From positions 1-15,253 of the forward strand of contig WQTQ01000182.1 of assembly GCA_009786175.1 (NCBI GenBank): a stretch of DNA of 15,253 bases, written 5' to 3'. This document shows positions 1 to 7,546 of the stretch, one piece after another (the first letter of the stretch is position 1; each line of letters opens with the position of its first letter). The notes under the pieces were generated by a model, which saw only the letters and a list, made by a program, of their open reading frames with translations, was not told the DNA's origin and did not search any database. The translations under genes and the position numbers were made by a program. This stretch comes from Bacillota bacterium (GTDB taxonomy: Bacteria; Bacillota_A; Clostridia; Lachnospirales; WQUN01).

Positions 1-825
1 TGTGCCGCTGCCTATATCAACAAAATCATTTACTGCATTAAGTGCCATAAACCCCGGGATAGACATGTCGCGGCTGCTTGTCATACGCATAAAGTCGCCC
101 AGACTCCATATATCGTCTCTTCCAAGGTCAAGGCCTGCGGCCAATACATCTGTATAAATGTCTATCATTTGGCTGACGGTAATTGCTCCGTACTGCATAA
201 AGCGGTTAATAAACTCCTGCGGCAGCCTGCTGTTAATGCCAATATACTGAAAGCCGAACCCCAAGGGGAAGAAGTACAGCTCACCGTTTACGGTTAGGGC
301 TTGCAAGGCTTCCTCGTAAAAATCGTGCCGGTTGAAAGTGCTGCATATGTTTATCAGTTCATGAATTTCTGTCAAATAGCCATCCCGCGCAAAGTCCCAC
401 ATAGGGAAGAGCGGGTCTGCAAAAATAAGATCGAAACCCTCACCTGCGGCGAACATGCTTTGTAGCCTGTATGCCCAGTAATCTGCTTCGGTTTCCGGGT
501 TGTAAGTGGTAATTTCCAGTTCAAACCGGCGATCGTATTCCATTAGACGAGCCGCCTGCTGCAAAATTGGACGGAAATGCCCCGGCGCAAGAACTGTAAG
601 CCTGCCGCCCGGACGTTGTGGTGTTACAGGGGAAGGGTCTGCGGTGTCCGGTTGCTGTGGTGGTGCTTCGTTGTTTTGTACGGTGCCGGGGGTTAGCTCT
701 GCCTCCAGCCTTTCAAGAAAGTCTGCCGGGGTTTCCCTTTTCGGCGGGGTGCTTCTGCCACAGGCGGACAAAATTAGTAAAACGCACAACGCAAGTGTTA
801 CACCGTATGATATTTTACGTTTCAT
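1..825 (-). CDS. Extracellular solute-binding lipoprotein, ABC sugar transporter (3' end outside window)
   Basis: This is the first 275 codons of a family 1 type solute-binding protein; the C-terminal part lies beyond base 1. The N-terminus has a basic start, a hydrophobic stretch and a lipobox L19-S-A-C22, so the mature protein should be lipid-anchored on the outer face of the membrane. Residues 24-74 are a Pro/Glu/Gln-rich linker, followed by a first lobe starting near GGRLTVLAP (73-81) and a GFDLIFADPL stretch (130-139) typical of the sugar-binding fold. The start is fixed by a strong AGGAGGAG site (831-838), 5 bases from ATG. It follows the GH43 gene after a hairpin and a palindromic repeat, so it may begin another transcription unit. 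The permeases it serves are not visible. Ligand unknown; an oligosaccharide is inferred from context. The lobe sequence is divergent, so the family call rests on architecture. Confidence 0.8.
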   Translation of the reverse strand, partial: MKRKISYGVTLALCVLLILSACGRSTPPKRETPADFLERLEAELTPGTVQNNEAPPQQPDTADPSPVTPQRPGGRLTVLAPGHFRPILQQAARLMEYDRRFELEITTYNPETEADYWAYRLQSMFAAGEGFDLIFADPLFPMWDFARDGYLTEIHELINICSTFNRHDFYEEALQALTVNGELYFFPLGFGFQYIGINSRLPQEFINRFMQYGAITVSQMIDIYTDVLAAGLDLGRDDIWSLGDFMRMTSSRDMSIPGFMALNAVNDFVDIGSGT

Positions 826-852
826 AAGTTCTCCTCCTGTCCAATGTTATGT

Positions 853-966
853 AATTTCAAGTGAGTGTCTCGTTAAGCAAGAAAACAATTATTTCCTATA
901 GCGACAATCATCGATTCGGAGCATTAGGGAATTATTGTTTTCGGACTAACGAGACAGCCCTTGAAA
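853..966 (-). repeat. Palindromic structured repeat, copy 1 (core 867-955)
   Basis: A long imperfect inverted repeat fills most of the gap between GH43 and the leftmost binding-protein gene. The core has outer arms GTCTCGTTA (867-875) and TAACGAGAC (947-955), a second 18-bp stem (881-898 with 925-942, one mismatch and one G-U pair on the minus-strand transcript), and a short apical stem AATC/GATT (906-909 with 913-916). Outside the core, TTTCAAG (855-861) pairs with CTTGAAA (960-966). A related copy in the same orientation lies at 5877-5976; 37 of 40 bases match between 921-960 and 5936-5975. It may be a MITE-like element, a processing or termination hairpin, or a structured leader for the gene downstream. 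No transposase is present. Confidence 0.8.
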
Positions 967-974
967 TATTTATT

Positions 975-1001
975 CAGTTGACTCGATTTTCGAGTCAACT
1001 G
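975..1001 (-). terminator. Perfect hairpin after GH43, probable terminator
   Basis: CAGTTGACTCGA (975-986) and TCGAGTCAACTG (990-1001) form a perfect 12-bp stem with a 3-base loop, only 3 bases after the GH43 stop codon (TAG, 1005-1007). On the minus strand it is followed by GAATAAATATTTC, which is A/T-rich but has no clean run of T. It is best read as the terminator or 3' stabilising hairpin of the hydrolase operon. Termination strength is uncertain because of the poor T-tract. Confidence 0.65.
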
Positions 1002-1004
1002 ATT

Positions 1005-2486
1005 CTACTGTACCAAAAACCAATCAAAATCCACATAGCCGCCGGTGCTTTCCGTGGCGTAGTTAAACAGTGCAAAGCGATATCCGGTAAAGTGCGCCAA
1101 TGTATACCGCATTTTTAGTGTGCCGCCAATTTTTTTCCACTTGCTGCCACACAGGCTGTAATAAAAGTTGGCTTCGTCTATGGCATCTGTAAAGTTGAAA
1201 TCAATTTTCAGACGCACCTGATCCTGTGTAAGGGGTACAACCTCCATTGTATCCGTTGATGTGGCCATAATTATAGATTTTTGGCCGTCTTCCATTTTCA
1301 CACCCACAAACCCATACAGCTCTGCAAGGGCAGCAAAGCCTGCCACGTCACCGTCTTTCATTTGGCCTGTGTCCAGTAAAACACTGCCGGAGCATGCAGG
1401 CCCAAATGTGCGCTGGGTAAGGGTGTTTCTTGCTTCCACCAAGCTTTGTATCACATGGGTTGTTGTAAGCCTTAGCCAGCCTTTACGCGCCGTAAGTGAC
1501 CAGCCCGTATTATCCGGGTTGTGGTTCCACTGCCACTGCAGCGGCAGCTTGTCGCCGTCAAAATCGTCGGACACAACTAACGGAGCTGTTAGGTGAGGGG
1601 CAGATGGGTATGGCATTTCTATGGGCACTTCGCCGTCTTCACCAAATATTGGCCAGCCGTCTTGCCAGCTTACAGGCACCAGCACAGGTATACGCCCTAC
1701 GGAACCATGATCCTGAAACAACATGGCATACCATTTTCCACATGGGGTGTCAACTATCCCGCCTTGGGCCACACCCGCATTTTGGAAGCCAAGGTTATCA
1801 TCCAACACAATTCTGCCCTCGTACTCACCATCTATTGCATTTGCCCGGTAACATATTTCTATGCGCCTTCTTGTGCCTGTGCGGGGCCACGCGATAATAA
1901 AAATATAATACTTGCCGTCCAGCTTATATATGTGGGCCCCTTCTGCCAAGGATTTACCCCCGGTAATGTCCGCGTGTTCAATTATTACTTTGTTTAGCCC
2001 ATTTGGTTTTATTGCCGTTGCGTCCGCGGTTAGCTCCACAAGCCTAATCGCCCCTGCCCCGTAAACCATGTATACCCTGCCGTCATCAAAAAGCAATGAC
2101 ATGTCATGGTAAATGCCTTCAATGTCATACCTGCGCCATGGCCCGTTTTCTATGTCTTCTGTTTGGAAAATGTAGGTTGTATTTGTATTGTAAGCCACAA
2201 AGCTAACATAAAAAGTACCGTTGTGGTACCGCAAACTGCTGGCCCAAGATCCCCTGCCGTAGTCATGCTTGCCGTTCCGCAGTGCCATATGGTCGATATC
2301 GGAAAGGGTGTCGTACACGTAATTTACAATCTCCCAGTTTACCAGGTCTTTAGACTTCATTACCGGGCACCCGGGGGTAAAATACATTGTGGTGCTTGTC
2401 ATATAGTAGGTATCCCCAACGCGGATAACAGACGGGTCCGGCACATCCGCGTAAATAAACGGATTGATAAATGTATCTGCAGCCAT
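1005..2486 (-). CDS. GH43 family beta-xylosidase / alpha-L-arabinofuranosidase, cytoplasmic
   Basis: This 493-residue glycoside hydrolase has a GH43 five-bladed propeller (about 1-300) and a C-terminal beta-sandwich (about 303-493) of the kind seen in GH43 xylosidases. The N-terminal block with PDPS fits the general base at D17. D128 in HDMSLLFDDG fits the pKa-modulating Asp, and E182 in LAEGAHIYK fits the general acid. No signal peptide is present, so it should act in the cytoplasm on imported oligosaccharides, releasing xylose or arabinose from xylan fragments; sequence alone does not separate the two activities. The ATG follows AGGAGTG (2492-2498), and the upstream GH95 stop lies inside that site, so translation is probably coupled. 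It is the last gene of the GH10-GH95-GH43 set, followed by a hairpin at 975-1001. Family call is firm; substrate is inferred. Confidence 0.93.
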   Translation of the reverse strand: MAADTFINPFIYADVPDPSVIRVGDTYYMTSTTMYFTPGCPVMKSKDLVNWEIVNYVYDTLSDIDHMALRNGKHDYGRGSWASSLRYHNGTFYVSFVAYNTNTTYIFQTEDIENGPWRRYDIEGIYHDMSLLFDDGRVYMVYGAGAIRLVELTADATAIKPNGLNKVIIEHADITGGKSLAEGAHIYKLDGKYYIFIIAWPRTGTRRRIEICYRANAIDGEYEGRIVLDDNLGFQNAGVAQGGIVDTPCGKWYAMLFQDHGSVGRIPVLVPVSWQDGWPIFGEDGEVPIEMPYPSAPHLTAPLVVSDDFDGDKLPLQWQWNHNPDNTGWSLTARKGWLRLTTTHVIQSLVEARNTLTQRTFGPACSGSVLLDTGQMKDGDVAGFAALAELYGFVGVKMEDGQKSIIMATSTDTMEVVPLTQDQVRLKIDFNFTDAIDEANFYYSLCGSKWKKIGGTLKMRYTLAHFTGYRFALFNYATESTGGYVDFDWFLVQ

Positions 2487-2496
2487 TTTTTCACTC

Positions 2497-4719
2497 CTAA
2501 AATTTAAGAATCACGCTTTCGCCTTTAGCCAGGTTAATCTGTTTCTGCTGCCCGCCAAAAACAATTATGCCGGTATAGTCGGCTTTAGCGGTAATGTTCG
2601 CGGTTAACAAAATGCCGCATTTCCAAGTCAAATCTATAACTAAACCGCCTTTGGCACACAAGCCCTTAAACGACCCGTTTTGCCATTCTTCCGGCAACGC
2701 TTTTAATAAGTATACATGGTTTTGACTACTTTGTACAAACATATGGGCGATTGCCGCTGTCGCGCCAAAATTCCCGTCTATTTGAAATGGCGGATGGTCG
2801 TCAAACAAGTTTGGCAATGTTGAGTGGCGCAGCAACTCGTTTAAATGGAAGTACGTCTCTTTGCCGTCCCCAAGCCGGGCGTAAAAATTAATTATCCATG
2901 CCCTGCTCCACCCTGTATGGCCTCCCCCTTGGGAAAGGCGTAACTCCAGTGTTTTTCTTGCGGCCTGGGCCAAGTCCGGTGTGGTTTCCGGGCTTATGCC
3001 GTTGCCGGGGAACAAAGCGAACAAATGGGAAATATGCCTGTGGCCAGGTTCGGCCTCTACTTTTTCTTCAAGCCATTCCATTATGCCGCCGTTTTGGCCA
3101 ATTTTAATAGGCGGCAGTTTTGCCCGCATTTCCGCTGCTTTGGCCGCAAGTTCCCGGTCGCAGTCAAGTACTTTGCAGGCCTGTTCAAAGGCATCAAACA
3201 GCTCAACAAGTATTTGCGAGTCCATAGCGCAGCCTTCTGTAAGCCATGCGTGCTTCCCGTCCGGCAGCACATAAGTGTTTTCCGGCGAAATTGTCGGCGA
3301 CACTACCAGCTCGCCATTTTGGTTTTCTATAAGAAAATCTTCAAAAAACAGACAAGCGTCTTTTATAAGGTAAAAATGCTCTTCCAGGAATTTTTTGTCC
3401 AAGGTGTATTCATAATGTTCCCATATGTGCAGGCAAAGCCACGCGGCACCCATCACCCAGTAGGTAGAGCCAATCCATGTATCCTGGGGCGCGGTGTCAC
3501 CCCATAAGTCCGTATTATGATGAGCAACAAAGCCTTTTGCGCCGTACATTTTACTGGCTGTTGCTACCCCGTTAGGGTGCATACGTTTTATATGCTCGAA
3601 CAGCGGTCGGTGACACTCCTGCAAATTACATATTTCCGCGGGCCAGTAGTTCATTTGCGCGTTAATGTTAATTGTGTACTTGCTGTCCCAGGCGGGCAAG
3701 AAGTCCTGGCACCAGATACCCTGCAGGTTAGCAGGTAACGAACCCGGGCGGCTGCAAGACATAAGCAGGTAGCGGCCATACCTAAAGTACAAGGCGATAA
3801 GCCCCAAATCGGTGCCGCCTTCTTTAACAAGGGCCAGCCGTTCATCTGTGGGCAAATCGCTTTCACTTGTAGCCAAGTCAAATGACACGCGGCTTTCTAT
3901 AGCTTTGTAATGCTCTATATGCGCATTGCGGACGCTGTTGAAGTCCTTATGACTAACGGCAGTTAATGTTTTTACACAACTATATGCCGAGTTTTGTTGG
4001 CGGAAACTTGTAGCCGCGGTTACATACAAAACAACTTCCCGGGCGTTCTTGCAAACAATATACTCGCCAACAGTAGATATTTCACCGCGCGCAGCATGGG
4101 CAGACGTCATACAGCAAAATGATATGCCGTTTGTACCGCCGTTAACGCCGTCCACGTAAATTATATTATCGCCTGCCGCGCCCGAGCTCTCGCACAGCCT
4201 GTTGCGTACCAGCCGCGCGTCAAAGGATATGCCTGCCGGGTTGTTTGTAGACATTTTTATAGCGATAACATCATCTTGTACAGACGCAAAAACCTCCCGC
4301 CTATAACTGTAACCGTTTGCCGTAAACTCTGTTACGGCCAAGCCCTCGTCAAGTAATAAACAACGGGTATAATCCTGTACTCCGCCAATGTCTTTATATT
4401 GAATATGCAAATCTGCCAGCGCTTGGTATACACGCTGAAACTCCGGGGTTGCAGTTAACGCGTAACGGGACAGTTCTTCCGCTTCTTTTATTTTGCCCTC
4501 ACGCAAAAGTGAACGAATCCGCTGAAGATTTTTTACGGCATCCGGGTTATTGCGGTTGCGAAACCCGCCGGACCAGCAAGAGTCTTCATTTAGCTGTATT
4601 CGTTCATGATGTGTTCCGCCAAATATCATTGCCCCAAGCCTGCCGTTACCTACAGGCAGAGCTTCTGTCCACCTGTAGGTATTCGCGGGCTTTTTATACC
4701 ATAATTTATTTTCTGCCAT
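2497..4719 (-). CDS. GH95 family alpha-L-fucosidase / alpha-L-galactosidase, cytoplasmic
   Basis: This 740-residue protein matches the GH95 plan: an N-terminal beta-sandwich starting with LPVGNGRLGAMIFGG (21-35) and LNEDSCWSGG (43-52), an (alpha/alpha)6 barrel from about 290 to 670, and a short C-terminal beta region. Family-typical motifs include TININAQMNYWP (349-360), HHNTDLWGD (400-408), SPTISPEN (474-481), HRHISHLFALFPG (560-572), GGGHTGWSRAW (598-608) and QIDGNFGA (646-653). By analogy with characterised members, N351/N353 and D648 would form the base system; the acid is probably a Glu in 480-495, which I cannot assign. GH95 enzymes are inverting and remove alpha-1,2-L-fucose, or L-galactose in some xylan-linked members. 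No signal peptide. The ATG follows AGGAG (4726-4730), which overlaps the GH10 stop codon. Length is normal and no catalytic motif appears broken. Confidence 0.93.
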   Translation of the reverse strand: MAENKLWYKKPANTYRWTEALPVGNGRLGAMIFGGTHHERIQLNEDSCWSGGFRNRNNPDAVKNLQRIRSLLREGKIKEAEELSRYALTATPEFQRVYQALADLHIQYKDIGGVQDYTRCLLLDEGLAVTEFTANGYSYRREVFASVQDDVIAIKMSTNNPAGISFDARLVRNRLCESSGAAGDNIIYVDGVNGGTNGISFCCMTSAHAARGEISTVGEYIVCKNAREVVLYVTAATSFRQQNSAYSCVKTLTAVSHKDFNSVRNAHIEHYKAIESRVSFDLATSESDLPTDERLALVKEGGTDLGLIALYFRYGRYLLMSCSRPGSLPANLQGIWCQDFLPAWDSKYTININAQMNYWPAEICNLQECHRPLFEHIKRMHPNGVATASKMYGAKGFVAHHNTDLWGDTAPQDTWIGSTYWVMGAAWLCLHIWEHYEYTLDKKFLEEHFYLIKDACLFFEDFLIENQNGELVVSPTISPENTYVLPDGKHAWLTEGCAMDSQILVELFDAFEQACKVLDCDRELAAKAAEMRAKLPPIKIGQNGGIMEWLEEKVEAEPGHRHISHLFALFPGNGISPETTPDLAQAARKTLELRLSQGGGHTGWSRAWIINFYARLGDGKETYFHLNELLRHSTLPNLFDDHPPFQIDGNFGATAAIAHMFVQSSQNHVYLLKALPEEWQNGSFKGLCAKGGLVIDLTWKCGILLTANITAKADYTGIIVFGGQQKQINLAKGESVILKF

Positions 4720-4728
4720 ATCCGGCTC

Positions 4729-5805
4729 CTATTCTGCCGTAGCAACCACAGCGTAAAACGCTTCCTTGGGCTGCAAATCTTTATCAAACAGTACAGGAGA
4801 GCCCCAACGGCGCCAGCTATGGCCGTCATGGCGGGCCCACATTGTTACGCGCTCGATATGGCTTGCATATTCCAAGTACATTTTGAAAAGCTCTGTATAC
4901 ATTTCCGCCTGGCGTTTAGATTGCTCCGGTGTTAGCGGGTTGGCGGGTTCTTCATGGCTGCCGAATGTAATGTCCAACTCTGTAACAGAAATTTTTGCCC
5001 CTGTTTTGGCAAAACGCTCTAAGCTTTCCCGTACATGGGCAAGGTTTGTTTTTTGGTTGCAGTGGGCCTGCATACCAATACCTTCTATAAGCAAACGGCC
5101 ATCGTATTCCGGGTGATTGCGCCACTGCTGGTTAATTTCCTCTACCATTTGGGCAATCGCCTCGCGTTTTGTAGGAAACTCTTCGTTGTAATCGTTGTAA
5201 TACAATGTGGCCGCAGGGTCGTATTTGCGGGCAAAATAATAGGCGTCAAATACATAGTCCGCGCCGCTTTCGCCCTTCTCTGGGTCTGCGCCGTTTGCAT
5301 AAGCCAAGTACCATGGGGAAACCGCACGGGGGTTTTCGGACATACCACGCAAATGGTCGCGCCAGTTACCTGAAAACTCGCCACCGTCACGGAAGGCTTC
5401 GTTTATTACATCCCAGGAAAGAATACGGCCGCTGTACCTGCCGCCATAGGCTTTAATGAACGCTTCCATGTTTGCCTTTGCTTCCGTCCTTGTTTTGGGG
5501 CTGCCGTCTTCATTCTTATTAAGCCAAGGTGCAGATTGCCCATGCCAAACAAAGGTGTGGCCAATCATTTTAATACCATTTTCGTTTGCCCATTCCACCA
5601 TTTTGTCTACGGCCTCAAAATCATACTCGCCGGGGGCCGGTGAAACATAAACAGGTTTCATGGCGTTCTCCGGTGTTAAAGCATTAAAATGATGCTTAAA
5701 CATTTCCAGGGTTTCGGGGTTTTTCCAATCGTACGGGGATAAAATGTTGCCAAACAAAAAGTGCTTCTCAAAGGTTTTTTGCAATGATGGTAATGACAAG
5801 TCCAT
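4729..5805 (-). CDS. GH10 endo-1,4-beta-xylanase, intracellular type
   Basis: This is a single-domain GH10 (beta/alpha)8 enzyme of 358 residues. The substrate-binding block is NALTPENAMKP (41-51) and GHTFVWHGQSAPWL (82-95). The acid/base is E136 in WDVINEA and the nucleophile is E276 in SVTELD; H248 in GMQAHC and W323/W331 near the C-terminus fit the active-site wall. No signal peptide, binding module or anchor is present, so it should cut imported xylo-oligosaccharides in the cytoplasm, as do known intracellular GH10 enzymes. I start it at 5805 because AAGGAGGA (5812-5819) sits 6 bases upstream. An in-frame ATG at 5890-5892 would add 29 basic residues coded partly by the repeat and is unlikely. 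It begins the hydrolase set and is followed without a gap by GH95. Confidence 0.94.
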   Translation of the reverse strand: MDLSLPSLQKTFEKHFLFGNILSPYDWKNPETLEMFKHHFNALTPENAMKPVYVSPAPGEYDFEAVDKMVEWANENGIKMIGHTFVWHGQSAPWLNKNEDGSPKTRTEAKANMEAFIKAYGGRYSGRILSWDVINEAFRDGGEFSGNWRDHLRGMSENPRAVSPWYLAYANGADPEKGESGADYVFDAYYFARKYDPAATLYYNDYNEEFPTKREAIAQMVEEINQQWRNHPEYDGRLLIEGIGMQAHCNQKTNLAHVRESLERFAKTGAKISVTELDITFGSHEEPANPLTPEQSKRQAEMYTELFKMYLEYASHIERVTMWARHDGHSWRRWGSPVLFDKDLQPKEAFYAVVATAE

Positions 5806-5811
5806 GGTAAA

Positions 5812-5819
5812 TCCTCCTT
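5812..5819 (-). promoter_or_regulatory. Strong ribosome binding site deciding the GH10 start
   Basis: AAGGAGGA is a near-perfect Shine-Dalgarno sequence with a 6-base spacer to the ATG at 5803-5805. It fixes the start of the xylanase against the longer in-frame opening at 5892. Confidence 0.85.
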
Positions 5820-5827
5820 TTTTTTGT

Positions 5828-5846
5828 CCCCTGCGTGTGCGCAAGG
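5828..5846 (-). other. Small leader hairpin before GH10
   Basis: CCCTGCG (5828-5834) pairs with CGCAAGGG (5839-5846) with one bulged base and a 4-base loop. It lies just upstream of the GH10 ribosome binding site on the minus strand and is followed there by an A-rich run, so it is not a terminator in that direction. It may be an mRNA leader element or chance. Confidence 0.35.
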
Positions 5847-5876
5847 GTATGTATCGCATTTGGATTTTTGTATAAA

Positions 5877-5976
5877 GGGGCCGTCTTGTCAAGCATGAAA
5901 AGGATAACTTCCTATAGCGAGTATCAATGATTATCGCATTAGGGAATTATCGTTTTCGAGCTAACGAGACAGCCCC
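5877..5976 (-). repeat. Palindromic structured repeat, copy 2 (core 5883-5970)
   Basis: This is the second copy of the repeat at 853-966, in the same orientation, between the binding-protein gene (stop at 6010) and GH10. Its ends are GGGGC (5877-5881) and GCCCC (5972-5976). The next stem is GTCTTGTCAAGC (5883-5894) with GCTAACGAGAC (5960-5970), imperfect. The main 18-bp stem is 5897-5914 with 5939-5956, and an apical stem GCGA/TCGC (5917-5920 with 5933-5936) encloses ATCA/TGAT. On the minus strand it ends in GCCCC followed by TTTAT, which resembles a weak terminator. One pair that is A-T in copy 1 is G-C here, so pairing is kept despite sequence change. Ends starting GGGGCTGTCTC resemble transposon termini, suggesting a MITE, but I see no clear target duplication. 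Confidence 0.8.
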
Positions 5977-6009
5977 CAAATCAAAAGTAATTTACAAGCT
6001 TAGAAGCTA

Positions 6010-7476
6010 CTAGAAACCTAATATTCTGTTAGCTTCCGCAACTGCGTCATTTACAAGTGGTTGAGCTTCTTCTACGATAACAGCAGCGTCAGAACCTTCA
6101 TGCCACATTCTCCAAGAGAATACTTCGCCTTCGTGGAAACCTGGGCCAGGAAGAACAGCGTGCCACATTGGCTCCCAACGTGTACCGTCGCGGCCAAACA
6201 ATGCCATTGTTTCGTCTACGTTACGAGGTGTAGAGTGTACAAGATATGCAGCGGCTTTCCAAGCATCTGGATCGTCAAAGCCCGGTAGCGGACGCTGCCA
6301 CATCAGATACGCGAACATAATGTCATCAACTTCTTGTGCGTTAAATGTAGATGGGATAACATTAAAGTTTGTGTTACCTTGGAAACGGTGTGTGGTGCCT
6401 GATGGGCCAACCGGGAATGTTACAAAGCCGAATGGGTCGTCAGAGTAATTTGCAAGGGTACCGGCCAACCCGGATCCACCATTAAACCATGCAACTTCAC
6501 CATTTCTAAATGCATAGTCAAACCAGTTCCATGGTGTATCAGGCGGTTGAGGCATCATAACATTTTCAACATGTCTTAAGTTGTTTATAAATGTAAGAGT
6601 CTCTAGGAATTCAGGTGTGTTTGTTTGGTTGTGGAATCTTCCTTGGGCGTCGCGATAAATATACCTGGCATTGTTAGTAGGCAAAGCCCACATTAGCAAG
6701 AATGACGAGAATCCTGCAAAACCCCATGTGTCATTGATACCGGTGTTGTCAATGTCGCGGGTTGTTGCATGCAACAATTCTAACCATGCATCCCATGTCC
6801 ACTCGCCGCGCAATTGCAGGTCAAATGGTAAATATGGGTCAACTCCTGCTTCTTCAAGAAGTCTCATGTTAAACCATAAACCAGGGCCTGTTTGGATATC
6901 TCTTGACCAGCCATGAGGCACACCGTTGGCGTCGCGTGCCATGTTAACGGTATTTTGGTTCCATGTGTACTCGGATGTGTCTGTAAAGTCTACTGTTGTA
7001 ATTGGCGCAAGTAAGCCTTGTGTCATTAGAGGGCCAAACCAGTAGTGAGAAAGGATAAAGATGTCTGCTGCAGGGTCGCCTGCCAAGATAGACATGGTTG
7101 CAATTTCTTGGATATAGCCCCAGCCACCCAAGTTTTCTTCACGCATTGTAAAGTTGTATCTATCCATTACATAGATACGGTCATCCAAACGCGCTTCTCC
7201 TTGCAATGTTGTAGGTTCAGCGGTGTCTACACACCAGTTAGCCCACCAGTTACCAATAACAATTTCTCTGCCGCCAAGGTCACGTGGCGGTGCAGAAGGC
7301 TCTTCTTGAGCTGCAGGTTCCGGCTCTGGTGCCGGTGCTACAGGGGTTTCAGCGGCAGGTTGGTTATTTGCTTGTGTACCCCCGTCATTTGTGTCATTTC
7401 CGCCGCCGCATGCAGCAAGTGCAAATAAAGCCACAAGCAGCACTGGAAGCAACAAAACTTTCATTTTGACTTTCAT
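6010..7476 (-). CDS. Extracellular solute-binding lipoprotein, ABC sugar transporter
   Basis: This complete 488-residue lipoprotein binds the sugar ligand for the permease pair encoded immediately upstream. The signal peptide (1-22) ends in lipobox L20-A-A-C23, then a Gly/Asn/Pro/Glu-rich flexible linker (24-66) and a two-lobed binding domain from about REIVIGNWWANW (70-81). Many aromatic residues (W77, W78, W81, W147, W190, W228, W317, W330) suit stacking against sugar rings. Residues 135-143 with PAADIFILS and 330-336 with WFNGGSG are typical of family 1 binding proteins. I start at 7476 because AGAGGAG (7484-7490) lies 7 bases upstream; an in-frame extension to 7572 would add 32 residues and overlap the permease stop. 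The ligand is probably a xylan-derived oligosaccharide, inferred from the hydrolases that follow. Confidence 0.92.
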   Translation of the reverse strand: MKVKMKVLLLPVLLVALFALAACGGGNDTNDGGTQANNQPAAETPVAPAPEPEPAAQEEPSAPPRDLGGREIVIGNWWANWCVDTAEPTTLQGEARLDDRIYVMDRYNFTMREENLGGWGYIQEIATMSILAGDPAADIFILSHYWFGPLMTQGLLAPITTVDFTDTSEYTWNQNTVNMARDANGVPHGWSRDIQTGPGLWFNMRLLEEAGVDPYLPFDLQLRGEWTWDAWLELLHATTRDIDNTGINDTWGFAGFSSFLLMWALPTNNARYIYRDAQGRFHNQTNTPEFLETLTFINNLRHVENVMMPQPPDTPWNWFDYAFRNGEVAWFNGGSGLAGTLANYSDDPFGFVTFPVGPSGTTHRFQGNTNFNVIPSTFNAQEVDDIMFAYLMWQRPLPGFDDPDAWKAAAYLVHSTPRNVDETMALFGRDGTRWEPMWHAVLPGPGFHEGEVFSWRMWHEGSDAAVIVEEAQPLVNDAVAEANRILGF

Positions 7477-7483
7477 TTTTTTT

Positions 7484-7490
7484 CTCCTCT
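7484..7490 (-). promoter_or_regulatory. Ribosome binding site deciding the start of the binding protein
   Basis: AGAGGAG with a 7-base A-rich spacer to the ATG at 7474-7476. It rules out the upstream in-frame start at 7572 and leaves a clean lipoprotein signal peptide. Confidence 0.8.
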
Positions 7491-7509
7491 CGAAAAAAAT
7501 AATTTTTAT

Positions 7510-7536
7510 TATAACCGGCGGAAATGCCGGACTATA
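7510..7536 (-). other. Leader hairpin between permease and binding-protein genes
   Basis: TATA-a-CCGGC (7510-7519) pairs with GCCGG-ac-TATA (7526-7536) around a 6-base loop. On the minus strand the right arm is followed by an A/T-rich run containing TTATTTTTTT. It could partly terminate transcription, or protect the 5' end of a processed binding-protein mRNA, a common way of raising binding-protein levels over permease levels. Function is inferred. Confidence 0.5.
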
Positions 7537-7546
7537 ACCATGATAA

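Noticed and set aside
867..955. CRISPR or tRNA-like element
   Set aside because: There are only two distant copies, no regular spacers, and the fold is a single long hairpin and not a cloverleaf.
861..1118. Plus-strand open frame across the left repeat
   Set aside because: It runs through the palindrome, the terminator hairpin and the end of GH43, has no ribosome binding site and shows no protein-like pattern.
3025..3507. Plus-strand 160-codon open frame inside GH95
   Set aside because: It is antisense to conserved GH95 motifs and has no ribosome binding site or recognisable protein features.
5868..5892. Possible promoter with TTGACA (5887-5892, minus strand) and TATACA before GH10
   Set aside because: The spacing between the two boxes is only 14 bases and a 17-base spacer gives a poor -10. 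TTGACA is also part of the repeat arm, so this may be chance.
5806..5892. N-terminal extension of the GH10 protein from an ATG at 5892
   Set aside because: It has no ribosome binding site, is coded partly by the repeat, gives a basic non-signal peptide, and a near-perfect site sits before the 5805 ATG.
5938..5960. Catabolite-repression (cre-like) site in the right repeat (GAAAACGATAA)
   Set aside because: It departs from the usual consensus at several key positions and the matching place in the left copy lacks the central CG.
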